DNA of 64,000 nt from Impatiens glandulifera (taxonomy: Eukaryota > Streptophyta > Magnoliopsida > Ericales > Balsaminaceae). Positions within the stretch are counted from its first letter, which is position 1; each line of letters starts with the position of its first letter. The position numbers and the translations under genes are program-made. Below, in pieces: positions 36,973 to 47,591 of this stretch. The notes beneath the pieces were generated by a model. It searched no databases and had not been told where the DNA came from. It saw only the letters and a list, made by a program, of their open reading frames with translations. The stretch spans positions 1 to 64,000 of the forward strand of contig NW_025919528.1 in the NCBI RefSeq assembly GCF_907164915.1, written 5' to 3'.

Positions 36973-38762
36973 TGATAGGATCAGCTTTATCGATAGAGAC
37001 GGGGGTCTGACTATTGATGAAGGCTTATGAAAAACGGTTTGAAAGAAATCCTGTTAGGCATTTAATTCGCTTTCTATTCTACGCAAACACTTGTAAACAC
37101 TTGAAACAGATTCAAGGCGGAATTGTTTACTTGAGTTTGAAGCACAAGATGAAATATGAGAAGATGATAGAAATGAAAGAACACAGCAGTTTGTTTATGG
37201 ATGTTCGGAGAAACTCTCCTACGTCACCCTTTCTTCCAACCATCGGAAGGATTCACTATCAAATGATTCGAATCAAATACAATTTACACACACCTAGCTC
37301 ACTATTGAACATAACACTTTCTGTTCAATTACAAGATGAAGAATATCACTCAGCTAAAGGTGTTTTGATTCTAGCTCTCTCTTGATTCACACACAGTACA
37401 ATCAGAAAGCAGCTTCACAATATGAATATTTAAAGGCTTGAATTTAGTAAGCAAGATGATCAAATGGTTTCTCTCTCTGTAAAATCCGATTGCTTGTTCG
37501 TTATCTGAGGTAGATTGTCCATTGTCCTTTAGATTTGTTAAATACGGAACATGAGCTAACGGTCGAATCTTTTAGAATGATATGTGGCACTCTTCCATTA
37601 GAAAACCGCCATTGTACACAGCAGGTTCTAAGCACAAGGATCGTGGCCGTACACCACTGGTAGTGTGCCGAATATTCCATCAGGGATGTACCTGCAAAAC
37701 AAGTAGTGTGAGGAAAATTATCTTACGTGGCATTCGTTGGTTGGAAGTATATAGCTGTTGTACTGATCTTCACTAGAAAGTGGAGCAGGAGTAGGGTACA
37801 ACTATAGCACGTGGGTAGGTGAATGCTAGCTTCAAGCAAACTGCTTAAGCTGAGCATTAGACGTATTTCAGTTAGACGGATTATGAAAATCAGTCTAATG
37901 AAATCAAACATCCCCTTCTAATAGCAAAGTCAATTAGACCGCCTGGTCTAATAGAATTAGACTCACGTCTAATTACGATAACCATTAGACTGTACGTCTA
38001 ATTCCGGTTCTACCTCAGACTAATTTGAAGGAGTTAGACTCACGTCTAACTTTCACTAATTAGACTACACGTCTAATTATCCAATAACCATTAGACTGTA
38101 CATCTAACTCCACTGAGTTAGACTACACGTATAATTCCGGTTCTACCTTGTCTGAAGGAGTTAGACTCACGTCTAACTTTCATTTTCTATTAGACTGCAC
38201 GTCTTACTCCACTGAGTTAGACTGCACGTCTAATTCCGCATATATTAGACTGTCCATCTAATTTTAAATATATTAGACTACACGTCTAACTCCGATGAGT
38301 TAGACTGTACGTCTAATTTCGAATACATTAGACTATCTGTCTAATTACAAGTCTATTAGACTACACGTCTAACTCCGCTGAGTTAGACTGTACGTCTAAT
38401 TCTATGCATTCATTAGACTACACGTCTAACTCCGATGAGTTAGACTGTACGTCTAATTCTCTGCATTCATTAGACTACACGTCTAACTCCGATGAGTTAG
38501 ACTATACGTCTAACTTCGATGAGTTAGTCTGTACGTCTAATTCTATGCATTCATTAGACTACACGTCTAACTCCGATGAGTTAGACTGTACGTCTAATTC
38601 TATGCATTTAATGCCAAAATCGGTCTAATGACCCTCATTAGAGCCAAGTCTTATGAAATATGATTTTAATACACCTGCATCAAAAACTCATAAGTCATTT
38701 CATCATCAAAATCTCAATGGTTAAATTATTTCAACACTTAGTCAAAATAATTTGACCTAACA
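36973..38762 (-). repeat. 3' LTR of element M (L1)
   Basis: 1790 bp. It is collinear with 47592-49167; the length difference lies mainly in the number of TTAGAC/GTCTAA repeat units (37930-38635). TG...CA ends. Confidence 0.88.
37930..38635 (+). repeat. Palindromic TTAGAC/GTCTAA array in LTR L1
   Basis: The array consists of near-palindromes TTAGAC-N5-GTCTAA joined by CTAACTC-N4-GAGTTAG palindromes. The right half is a 57-bp tandem repeat (TTAGACTACACG at 38356, 38413 and 38470; the next, at 38553, has an extra 26 bp). Nearly every stretch can pair with its neighbours. Confidence 0.9.
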
Positions 38763-38763
38763 A

Positions 38764-38780
38764 TTTCCCCCTTTTGATGA
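38764..38780 (-). other. Polypurine tract of element M
   Basis: The minus strand reads CAAAAGGGGGAAATTG directly before the 3' LTR; this is the usual plus-strand primer site. Confidence 0.75.
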
Positions 38781-38936
38781 AGAAATTGGAAACCTGCATA
38801 TATATACCAAAATATGCATTCATCACAAAAATAAAACAAACCCTTGTTCACTTACATCAAACTTCCAAAACCAATATTCAGAAAGACATCAAAGAAACAT
38901 TGTTTGAAAGACTTAAATAGAGTAGAAGAAAAGAAG

Positions 38937-41900
38937 TTATTGTTCTTCCCTTTTAACTCGAGGATCGGTTGGACTCATTTCTTGACCGGGAAGCATGTTG
39001 AAATAAGGAGGATAACCGCGACTTCCACGACCGCCTCCACTTGATCTTCCACCACGGTCACCACCACTGGCACGACCACCTTGATCAACATTGGATAGCC
39101 TACTACGACCACCACTATTGTTTCTGCCTCCACGATCACCACCGCTACGACCTCCACCTCTTTTGGTTGGCCTAGGATTATCATCGTTGCTTGGGGCTCG
39201 TCTGGATCTAGTTCCGATTGACACACCATCATTTCTTCTACTTGATTCACCTTGAGCGGTTCGAGGTTGTTCTTTTTCAGCATTATCCTTTGCATCCTCA
39301 TTTGCTTGAAACTTCCTTGCAATGGAGTCAGCAAATTCCTGTCGTTCATTATCATTTCTGCTCAAACAGCCCTAAATTTCCACCATCTGATTCTTCACCA
39401 GACTGAATTCTTCCAAGGTCTCCTTGTGGCGTTCATCATTGATTTGCCTTTCAATGTCTAACAATTCAGTTTGACGGTTGATAAGTTGCTTTTCAAACTT
39501 TGAGTAGTTTATGTTTGAGATATGAGTCTCATATGTGTTCTTCTTCAAAGTTTTGTCCAACTCATTGAGAACTTTGATAATTTCAGCAAAGTCCTTTCTT
39601 TCTTCTTCCTGATTATTCTAGGACTTTATCATGCTCTTCTGAAGAGATGAGCACAGAAGACATAGATTTTAACATCTTATTACCATTAGTAGAGGATTCT
39701 TCATTTGATGAATTTTCTTGAGACTCTGCTGCTATACTTTGAATCGGCTCAAAGATTTTATGAATCTGCAAGGATTACTCCGGTTGATTCTTCTCGGCTT
39801 TCTTAGCAGCTTCTTCCTTCTCTTCTTCTAATATTTATTCTTCAGCTCTCTGAAATCTCTCATATAATTTTCCAGAGTAATGAAGAGGAATGTTGATATT
39901 TTCGTGAACATTTCCCACAATGGTGTCGGGAAATAGACGGGGCTTTTTATATGTTGCTTGTTGATCCTGTTCCTCCTCAGATGAGGAACTTTCTTCTTCA
40001 ACAACCTTCTCTTTGGAGGGTTCCCCCTCAAATCTGATAGTTTCTGGCTGAGTTACCTCTGTCACATTCTCTTGAGCTTCCTCTGTTCTCACAACAGAGG
40101 TTATCACAACATCTTCTTCAAGAGGAGCTTAAGCGACCTCCTCAATCACATCTTCTACATGAACTTCTTCTTCATTTGTCTCAAGAGCTTGTTCAGGCTC
40201 TTGAACAATCAATTCCTCTTCTTCTTCATTTGGATTTTCTTGAATAGATTGATCTAGAATACGTCTCTCTTCGGCATAAAAATTCCCGAATTCGATCAAG
40301 AGAGCAGCATCTAGTTCATCTACATCATTGTCAGCATCAATAACATCCATAACTTCATTATCATCGAGAGATTTTGCCGCAGAGCAATTGGCACCATGAA
40401 TATATCGAGAAGCCACCGAGACGTAACCATCCATGATGTCATTCAGCTTCTTCAAAACTTTCATTTCCACTTCAGATCCTTTCTCAACAGGATTGAAATT
40501 AGCCTTTCTGGCTTCAAGAATTGGAAAGAGGGCTTTTCCATACAGACAAGCTTCAACGAGATATTTTCTCTTCAGAGCCTCAATAACCTCTGAAGTTCTA
40601 GCCCATTTAAGAACTTTCTTTTCATTTTCTACCCGCTTCTTCCACTCTTTCGTTATTGCAGAATTTGACAGAGCATCATTGTACTTGAAAAACAATCTCT
40701 CCAGGGACCATGATTCAAAAATCTCCAAGTTTTCAGCTGTAATGACTTTAACTTGTTCCAAAATGAGGTCAACAATCCATGTTGCCTCTAATACTTCTTT
40801 AGGAACTGGGGTTGCGATTTTCTTACCTTTTCCAACAACCTCTACGGGTTTTGGAGCAGGTCTAGGTTCACTGATCACGATTCCACCTGACTGTCTTGCA
40901 GAACGCATCAGTTCGAATGCAGATTGAGGCTTCTTTTATAGCTCAGCAGGGAGCTCTACACGAATAACTTTCTCGGCTACCAATGAATCTTTAGGAGCGG
41001 GAATAGAAGCTTCTTGTTCAGCAGTTTTACCAGTAGCAAGGGTAAGAACAACACCTTGTTCTGGTTGGGATAACTCTGTAGTACCGGCAGCTACTTGATT
41101 AGGTTGGACACCAGGAGACAAATTCCTGTTAATATTTTCAACATTTGGACCAGCTGACTCAACAGCGGGCCCTTCAGTAAATTCTCTCAACGGAGAAAAT
41201 ACAGATTCATCTTGTTCCACAATAAGAACATCAAACTTAGGCACAACGACCAAAGACTTAGAGGAAGTTACCTTTAATGATTCAGACGCGCGGGGCGCCT
41301 TCGTCTTCTTCTCCTTTGAGACACAAGATCTCGAAGGCTTTCTCAAAATGGTTGCTGGAGAAGATAGAGAGGACATCGGAATTGCAGCAAGCATGCCTGG
41401 ACCTTGCTTTAACCTTGAATCGACTGATTCAGAGTCCTTCTTGGTTGAATTTTTTAGACTGAAGGAACTGGCCTCCGATTCATTTACTGTTTTCGATCTT
41501 TTTGCCCCTGTTGACATCACAGAAGCAAACAGTTGCTTGGATCGGGTAGAGGGTTTTCCACCAGTTTGATAACTAGATGCACCAAATGCACATTCTAGGT
41601 TGTTCTTCATCCTTATCAGTGTGTTAGCGATTGTAAGGGCGGTAAAAACTCTTGGAGAGTTAATCTGCACAGGTTCACCAACAGGAACCCCCAAATGCTT
41701 CAACAAATGACTCAGTTGAGCCGTATACGTTATGATTTCCTTGTTTTCCTGACAAATCGAATAGCGTAGGTTCTAGAAAAGGGTATGAGCCCAGTTTACC
41801 TCGATTCTCTTTGAAATGACGCACATATAGTCAAAATGATCTTGACTATAGAGATGGAAGGAGCCAGATTTCCCTTGTAGCGCCTTCGCCACCACGTCGT

Positions 41901-42423
41901 TCAGCAGAATGAAATGAGGTTTAAGGGCCTTTTTGAGTCCATTAACATGGATTATCGAACCATCGGCAGAAAAGGTTCTCTTCATCTCCTCCATGACTTC
42001 TGATGAAAGAATCAAGTTGAACGTGTGACCCTCCGTTGGAAGTTCAAAGAACTCCGCATATACGGCTTCATCGAAGGAAAACTCCATGCCGTTGACGATT
42101 GCTACGATGGATTCACCCACCATTGTTGCGGATTTGAAGAACTCGCGAACTTCTTTCTCATAGAATATGAACAGACCGCCGAGATATTTCCTCAACCCAG
42201 AATATTCTAGGGTTCTGAACATCTCCACCACCTCCGGTTGATTGAAAGTGTATACAGATGAAAAATCCACCTGCAAAGTACAGTGACCCAACGTGATTTT
42301 CTTGTTCACCATTTTCGAAAGAATATGAACCGACACAAGATTTTCAGAGAGATTTAGAGAGAGAAATGCAGAGAAGATTAGGGTTCTTAAGGATTTCGAG
42401 AGATTGAAATCTTTCAAACTCAT
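38937..42423 (-). pseudogene. Long accessory ORF of element M with RGG-type tail
   Basis: Three long frames (42423-41773, 41706-40936, 40908-40129) and 40107-39835 share one reading frame, broken by single stops; after a frameshift near 39600 coding resumes (39560-39372, 39365-38937). The original product would be near 1150 residues. The N-terminus resembles the accessory ORFs of element O (LQVDFSSV, EYSGLRKYLGGLFIFYE, FFELPTEGHTFNL, VNWAHTLF). The middle is Ser/Lys-rich, followed by a strongly acidic part. The last 90 residues are rich in RGG/GGR repeats (about 39200-39000), as in RNA-binding RGG boxes. TATATAAGG lies at 42442-42434 (minus); a Met at 42312 fits better as start than 42423, being about 120 bases downstream. 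Function is unknown; nucleic acid binding is inferred from the tail. Confidence 0.7.
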
Positions 42424-42433
42424 GCACTAATGT

Positions 42434-42442
42434 CCTTATATA
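42434..42442 (-). promoter_or_regulatory. TATA-like box of the element M accessory ORF
   Basis: The minus strand reads TATATAAGG followed by ACAT; the same TATATAAGGAC occurs before accessory ORF B (49236). Confidence 0.5.
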
Positions 42443-42644
42443 GACAGAAAAGAGAGAGATACAGAATAACCGTCTTTTCTTAAGGGTATGGCCCATTAAT
42501 AAATGTTAGACGTCCTTTTTCAAGGAGTCATCATTAAAAATGAGGGTATATCAGTCATTTTCTCTAAACTTTAAAGACATGTGTCTTCATGTTATTAAGA
42601 GATGACTGTTTGATATTTTGAGCGGGAAAAAATAAATAGCTCTC

Positions 42645-45116
42645 TGATAGGATCGGCTTTATCGATAGAGACGGGGGTCTGGCTAAGAATGAAGGCTTAT
42701 GAAAAATGGTTTGAAAGAAATAATGTTAGGGATTTAATTCTCTTTCTATTCTACGCAAACTTGTGTAAATACTTGAAACGGATTCAAGGCAAAATTGTTT
42801 ACTTGGGTTTGAAGCACAATATGAAATATGAAAAGATGACAGAAATGAAGAACACAACAGTTTGTATATGGATGTTCGGAGAAACTCTCCTACGTCACTC
42901 CTTCTTCCAACTACCGGAAGGATTCACTATAAGATGATAATAATCAAATACAGTATACACACACACTTAGCTTACTATTGAACATAACACTTTCTGTTCA
43001 ATTACAAGATGAAGAATATCACTTAGCTAAATGTGCTTTAATTCTAGCTCTCTCTCTCGATTCACACACAGTACAATCAGAAAGAAGCTTCACAGAATAA
43101 GTTCAGTAAGCAAGATGATTGAGTAGTTTCTCTCTCTGCAAAATCAGAATTCTTGTTCGTTTGTATTTGCTTGTTCGTAAGACAAATTGTCCGTTGTCCT
43201 TAGGATTTATTAAATACTGAGCATGAGCTAACGGTCGAATCTTCAAGAATGATACGTGGAACTCTTCCATTGGAAAGCCTCCATTGTACACATCAGGTAC
43301 TGAGCACAAGGATCGTGGCCGTACAGAACTGGTAGTGCGCCGAATATTCCATCAGGGATGTACCCACAAAACGGGTAATGTGAGGAAAATTCTCTTACCT
43401 GGCATTTCTTGATTGGATGCATATAGCTGCTGTACTAATCTTCATAAGAAAGTGGAGCAGAAGTAGGGTACAGCTATAGCACGTGGGTAGGAGAAATGCT
43501 AGATTCAAGCGTACTGCTTAAACTGAGCATTAGACGTATTTCAGTTAGACGGATTGTGAAAATCAGTCTAATGAAATAGGTCATCTCCTTCTAATGAAAA
43601 ACGTCTATTAGACCGCCTGGTCTAATAGAATTACACTCGCGTCTAATTAAAATAACCATTACACTGACACATCTAACTCCACTGAGTTAGACTGCACGTC
43701 TAATTCCGGTTCTACCTCAGACTTGTCTAAAGGAGTTAGACGCACGTCTAACTTTCACTAATTAGATCAAACGTCTAATTATTCAATAACCATTAGACCG
43801 ACACGTCTAACTCCACTGAGTTAGACTGGCACGTCTAATTTCAGTTCTACCTCAGACTTGTCTGAAGGAGGTAGACGCACGTCTAACTTTCACTAATTAC
43901 ACCACACGTCTAATTATTCAATAACCATTAGACCGGCACGTCTAACTCCACTGAGTTAGACTGGCACGTCTAATTCCGGTTCTACCTCAGACTTGTCTTA
44001 AGGAGTTAGACGCACGTCTCACTTTCACTAATTAGACCACACGTCTAATTATTCAATAACCATTAGACCGGCACGTCTAACTCCACTGAGTTAGACTAGC
44101 ACGTCTAATTCCGGTTCTACCTCAGACTTGTCTGAAGGAGTTAGACGCACGTCTTACTTTCACTAATTAGACCACACGTCTAATTATTCAATAACCATTA
44201 GACCGGCACGTCTAACTCCACTGAGTTAGACTGGCACGTCTAATTCCAGTTCTACCTCAGACTTGTCTGAAGGAGTTAGACGCACGTCTAACTTTCACTA
44301 ATTAGACCACCCGTCTAATTCCGAATATCAATTAGACTACCCGTCTAATTACAAGTATATTAGACTACACGTCTAACTCCAATGAGGTAGACTGTACGTC
44401 TAATTCTATTAGACTTACGTCTAATTCCATTAGACTCACGTCTAATTCCGCGTATTCATTAGACCATCCGTCTAATTCTTTACATCTATTAGACTTACAC
44501 GTCTAACTCCGATGAGTTAGACTGTACGTCTAATTCCATTAGACTTACGTCTAATTTCATTAGACACGTCTAATTCCGTGTATTCATTAGACCATCCGTT
44601 TAATTCTTTACACATCTATTAGACTACACGTCTAACTCCGATGAGTTAGACTGTACGTCTAATTCTATTAGACTCACGTCTAATTCCATTAGACTCACGT
44701 CTAATTCCATTAGACTCACGTCTAATTCCATTAGACTCATGTCTAATTCCGTGTATTCATTAGACCATCCGTCTAATTCTTTACACATCTATTAGACTAC
44801 ACGTCTAACTCCGATGAGTTAGACTGTACGTCTAATTCTATTAGACTTACGTCTAATTCCATTAGACTTACATCTAATTCCATTAGACTCACGTCTAATT
44901 CCGTCTATTAGACTGCACATCTAACTCCGATGAGTTAGATTGTGCGTCCAATTTTATGCAAATGAAAATCAAGATCGGTCTAATGACCCTCATTAGATCT
45001 AAGTCTAATAACGTATTGTCTCAATACACCTGTATCAAAACTCATAAATTATTTCATCATCAAAATAGCAGAGGGTAAATTATTTCAACACTTAGTCAAA
45101 ATAATTTGACCCAACA
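42645..45116 (-). repeat. Solo LTR (L2) of the M family, inserted in element M
   Basis: 2472 bp with the same TGATAGG start and CCCAACA end (plus strand) as L1 and L3. CTCTC is found at 42640-42644 and 45117-45121, an exact 5-bp target duplication. No primer-binding site or polypurine tract lies next to it. This fits recombination between the LTRs of a full insertion. It is longer than L1 and L3 because its repeat array is expanded. Confidence 0.88.
43600..44990 (+). repeat. Expanded palindromic TTAGAC/GTCTAA array in solo LTR L2
   Basis: About 1.4 kb. The left half is a 135-bp higher-order repeat (CATTAGACCG at 43791, then CATTAG at 43926, 44061 and 44196). The right half mixes short ATTAGACTCACGTCTAATTCC units with longer ones. 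TTAGAC and GTCTAA alternate throughout. Confidence 0.9.
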
Positions 45117-45121
45117 CTCTC

Positions 45122-45660
45122 AACGTGGGACAGCTGTCCTTGATCAGTCTAATCGGCACGTAATTAGACGTTTTTCTTACTTCAAAAATCCGTATAACTA
45201 AACGTCTATTAGACGGATGGGTCTATTAGACGCATACGTCTAATTCCGTGTTATAAAAACCCGTCTAGTGTCTATTAGACGTGTACGGCTAATTCCGCAT
45301 CAACATCATGTGTTAGACGTGTGTTCTATTAGACGTGAGCATGCACTTGCTCATGACGTAAAAACGTCTAACATCTATTAGACGTGTCCGTTTAATTGCG
45401 TAGATATAACATCTCAACATATAGACTTAGATGGATGGATTTTTAGCAAAAATACGTCTAAGTACAAACCGTTTCTTTTAGACACATTTGTCTAATTAGA
45501 CCGATTAAGAATATTCGTGTAGAGAGTATCTTTACTTCTAGAGTAATTTTCCCTTCTCATTATGTATAAGGACAGAAAAATATAAGGAACAGTTTTTGTG
45601 GTCCAAAGACCAAAAATATTTTTAACATATAAAAACATTTATCTACTAGAATGGCAAAGG
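45122..45660. repeat. Diverged TTAGAC/GTCTAA region inside element M
   Basis: This lies outside the solo LTR and its target duplication. TTAGACG, GTCTATTAGACG and ACGTCTAA motifs recur irregularly from about 45150 to 45420 and fade after that. No gene. Confidence 0.6.
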
Positions 45661-45929
45661 CCATTGTTGATCTTCCAGGCTGTGTACTCAAAAGAGTATT
45701 CTTCTAGCTTCCTTTCTGCAATCATCCTGCATCACCTACAAAAGAAACTATTTACACATTTTGGTACCCATGCTTAATTGGGTCCTCGATCAATTAGTCC
45801 TTTAGGAATCTATATTTGAGTTATTCTAATGGATTTCCAATTTTGTGTTGTGATTAATGCATACGATTTTGACTTAGCAGATGACTTTCTGCCAGCCACT
45901 GATCCATTAACTTTTGAAGTTGATTTTCT

Positions 45930-47546
45930 TTAAAAATTCCTTGACTTAGAGTCAGGTTTTAAATTGCCAGACTTATTAGCTGCTTCTAGCTTATTCTTAA
46001 GCCAGCTAACAGTAGGCGGAACATAAACTATTTCATTTTTTAAAGCAACTTCTTCATGAATAAGATCAGATTCAATGTCAGTCATACTCCCTTTGACAAA
46101 GCTTATTGACTTAAGTTTGTCAGATGAGTTGGACTTTTTGCATGACAAGTTAGGGTCATTGCTATCAAACCCCAATCTGGATCTAGATCCAGCAGGTTTC
46201 AACATGCTGATCTGATATTTGACAGCATCTCCAGACCTTGTCCATGCACAGACAACATAGTTTAGCCTTTTGTTTTTAGATGAAAGGGTTTGGATCTGTT
46301 CCTTGAGCATCTCATTCTCAGATGAGATCTCTTCAATCTTCTTTTCAAAAACAGTTGACTCTTCAGCTTGAGATAGATTTGGTTTGTTTATATCTGATGA
46401 AGATTTAGTTTCATTTAGAGATTCTGCTAGCTTTCTGTACTCGATGATCATGTCATCTAGTGTAGCTACCAGTTGTTCCCTTGAAAACCTTTCGGAAGAG
46501 AAATCAAATACCTCAGTCTCCCGAGTTCTTTCTTCATCTTCTCTTGCCATGGAGCAAATCACCTCTTCTTCATCACTTTCACTGGATGAGAAGTAGGAAC
46601 CACGTACGACTGCTTCCTTTGTTCTTCCCGTCACCTACCATAAGAGCCTTCAGCTCTTTCCCATCATCCTTGGCATCTTCACGCTTTGGCTTCCGACATT
46701 TCGATGCATAATGACTTTTAATACCACAGTTAAAATAAGTAACATTAGTTTTAGATTTTTTATTGTCATTAGAATTTGAAGAGTTTGAGTTAGAGTTGCT
46801 CTTCTTCATGAAGTCGCCAAACTTCTTCACAAAGAGAGACATGGCATCGCTGCTCAGCTACTGAGCTGCCATCTTCACATCCAGAGCAGTTGGTGGCTCT
46901 TCAACAGTCACAAGTGCCTTGGCAATGATAACGGATGTGGGTTGATCTTCTTCCATCCTACAGTTCAGCTCGAACTCATAGGCCTTGAGGTCAGCAAAGA
47001 GATCAAAGAGAGAGATCTTGTTAATATCTTTGAATTCTCTCATCGCCATTGTCTTTATGTCCCATTCCCTTGGAAGATCACGCATGACCTTGATAGCAAG
47101 TTCCCGGTTGCTATAGGTTTTGCCTAGGATAGATAGAGAGGAGACGATCTTGCTGAATCTGGTGCCAAAATCGTTCATTGTTTCATCAGGACGCATCTTG
47201 AAGCTGTCGAACTGTTGAGTGGCAACCATGATCTTGTTTTCATTGGTTTTCTCATTGTCCTCACACAGTTGAATGAGTTTGTCCCAGACCTCTTTGGCAG
47301 TATCGCATTCGATAATGTAGTTGAACATGCTGTCATCGAGAGATCTGTACAGAACATCAAGAGCCATGTTGTTGAGGTTGTTCTGCCTCTTTTCATCAGC
47401 GGTCCAATCAGCCTTCTCCTTTTCAATCTTGATAGGACCTTCTGTGACAACGCTCCACATGTCATCATGAAGAGAAGAGATATGAGCACGAAATCTTTTC
47501 TTCCAAACAATATAGTAGCACTGGCATCTTTGGTTACGGTCGACAT
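45930..47546 (-). pseudogene. Copia-type gag of element M
   Basis: Minus-strand frames 47546 (start), 47460-46858, 46842-46579 and 46634-45930. The main frame is a UBN2 Gag: WTADEKRQNNLNNMALDVLY, EVWDKLIQLCEDNEKTNENK, MNDFGTRFSKIVSSL and LKAYEFELNCRMEED. A zinc knuckle, YFNCGIKSHYASKC, lies at about 46735-46690; its first Cys is Tyr, so CX2C is damaged. The C-terminal 234-residue part (VFDFSSERFSREQL) matches the Gag C-terminus of element O. There is a one-base shift near 47515 and a stop at 46858. Beyond 45930 only the Gag-pol linker (to about 45740) remains, and pol is absent. Confidence 0.82.
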
Positions 47547-47575
47547 ATTTCAGGAAAGGCTTGAGAATATAAACA

Positions 47576-47589
47576 GGGCTCTGATACCA
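47576..47589 (-). other. Primer-binding site of element M
   Basis: The minus strand reads TGGTATCAGAGCCC, the intact plant initiator tRNA-Met site, two bases from the LTR. Confidence 0.85.
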
Positions 47590-47591
47590 AT

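Noticed and set aside
38404..38628. 74-residue plus-strand ORF with repeated YTSNSDEL-like units
   Set aside because: It is a translation of the LTR repeat array and has no independent support.
37930..38635. CRISPR-like regularly spaced repeats
   Set aside because: Spacers are not unique and of constant length, units are palindromic minisatellite, and the arrays lie inside plant LTRs with flanking target duplications.
37930..38635. Telomere-like repeat (TTAGAC resembling TTAGGG)
   Set aside because: The motif alternates with its own reverse complement and is not a head-to-tail 6- or 7-mer.
39218..41569. Plus-strand ORFs opposite the M accessory ORF, including the 164-residue one at 40433
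   Set aside because: They are antisense shadows of a longer frame with homology to other accessory ORFs.
42645..45116. L2 as the real 5' LTR of a shorter element (36973-45116)
   Set aside because: It has its own CTCTC target duplication and no primer-binding site beside it, whereas L1 and L3 share CATTG.
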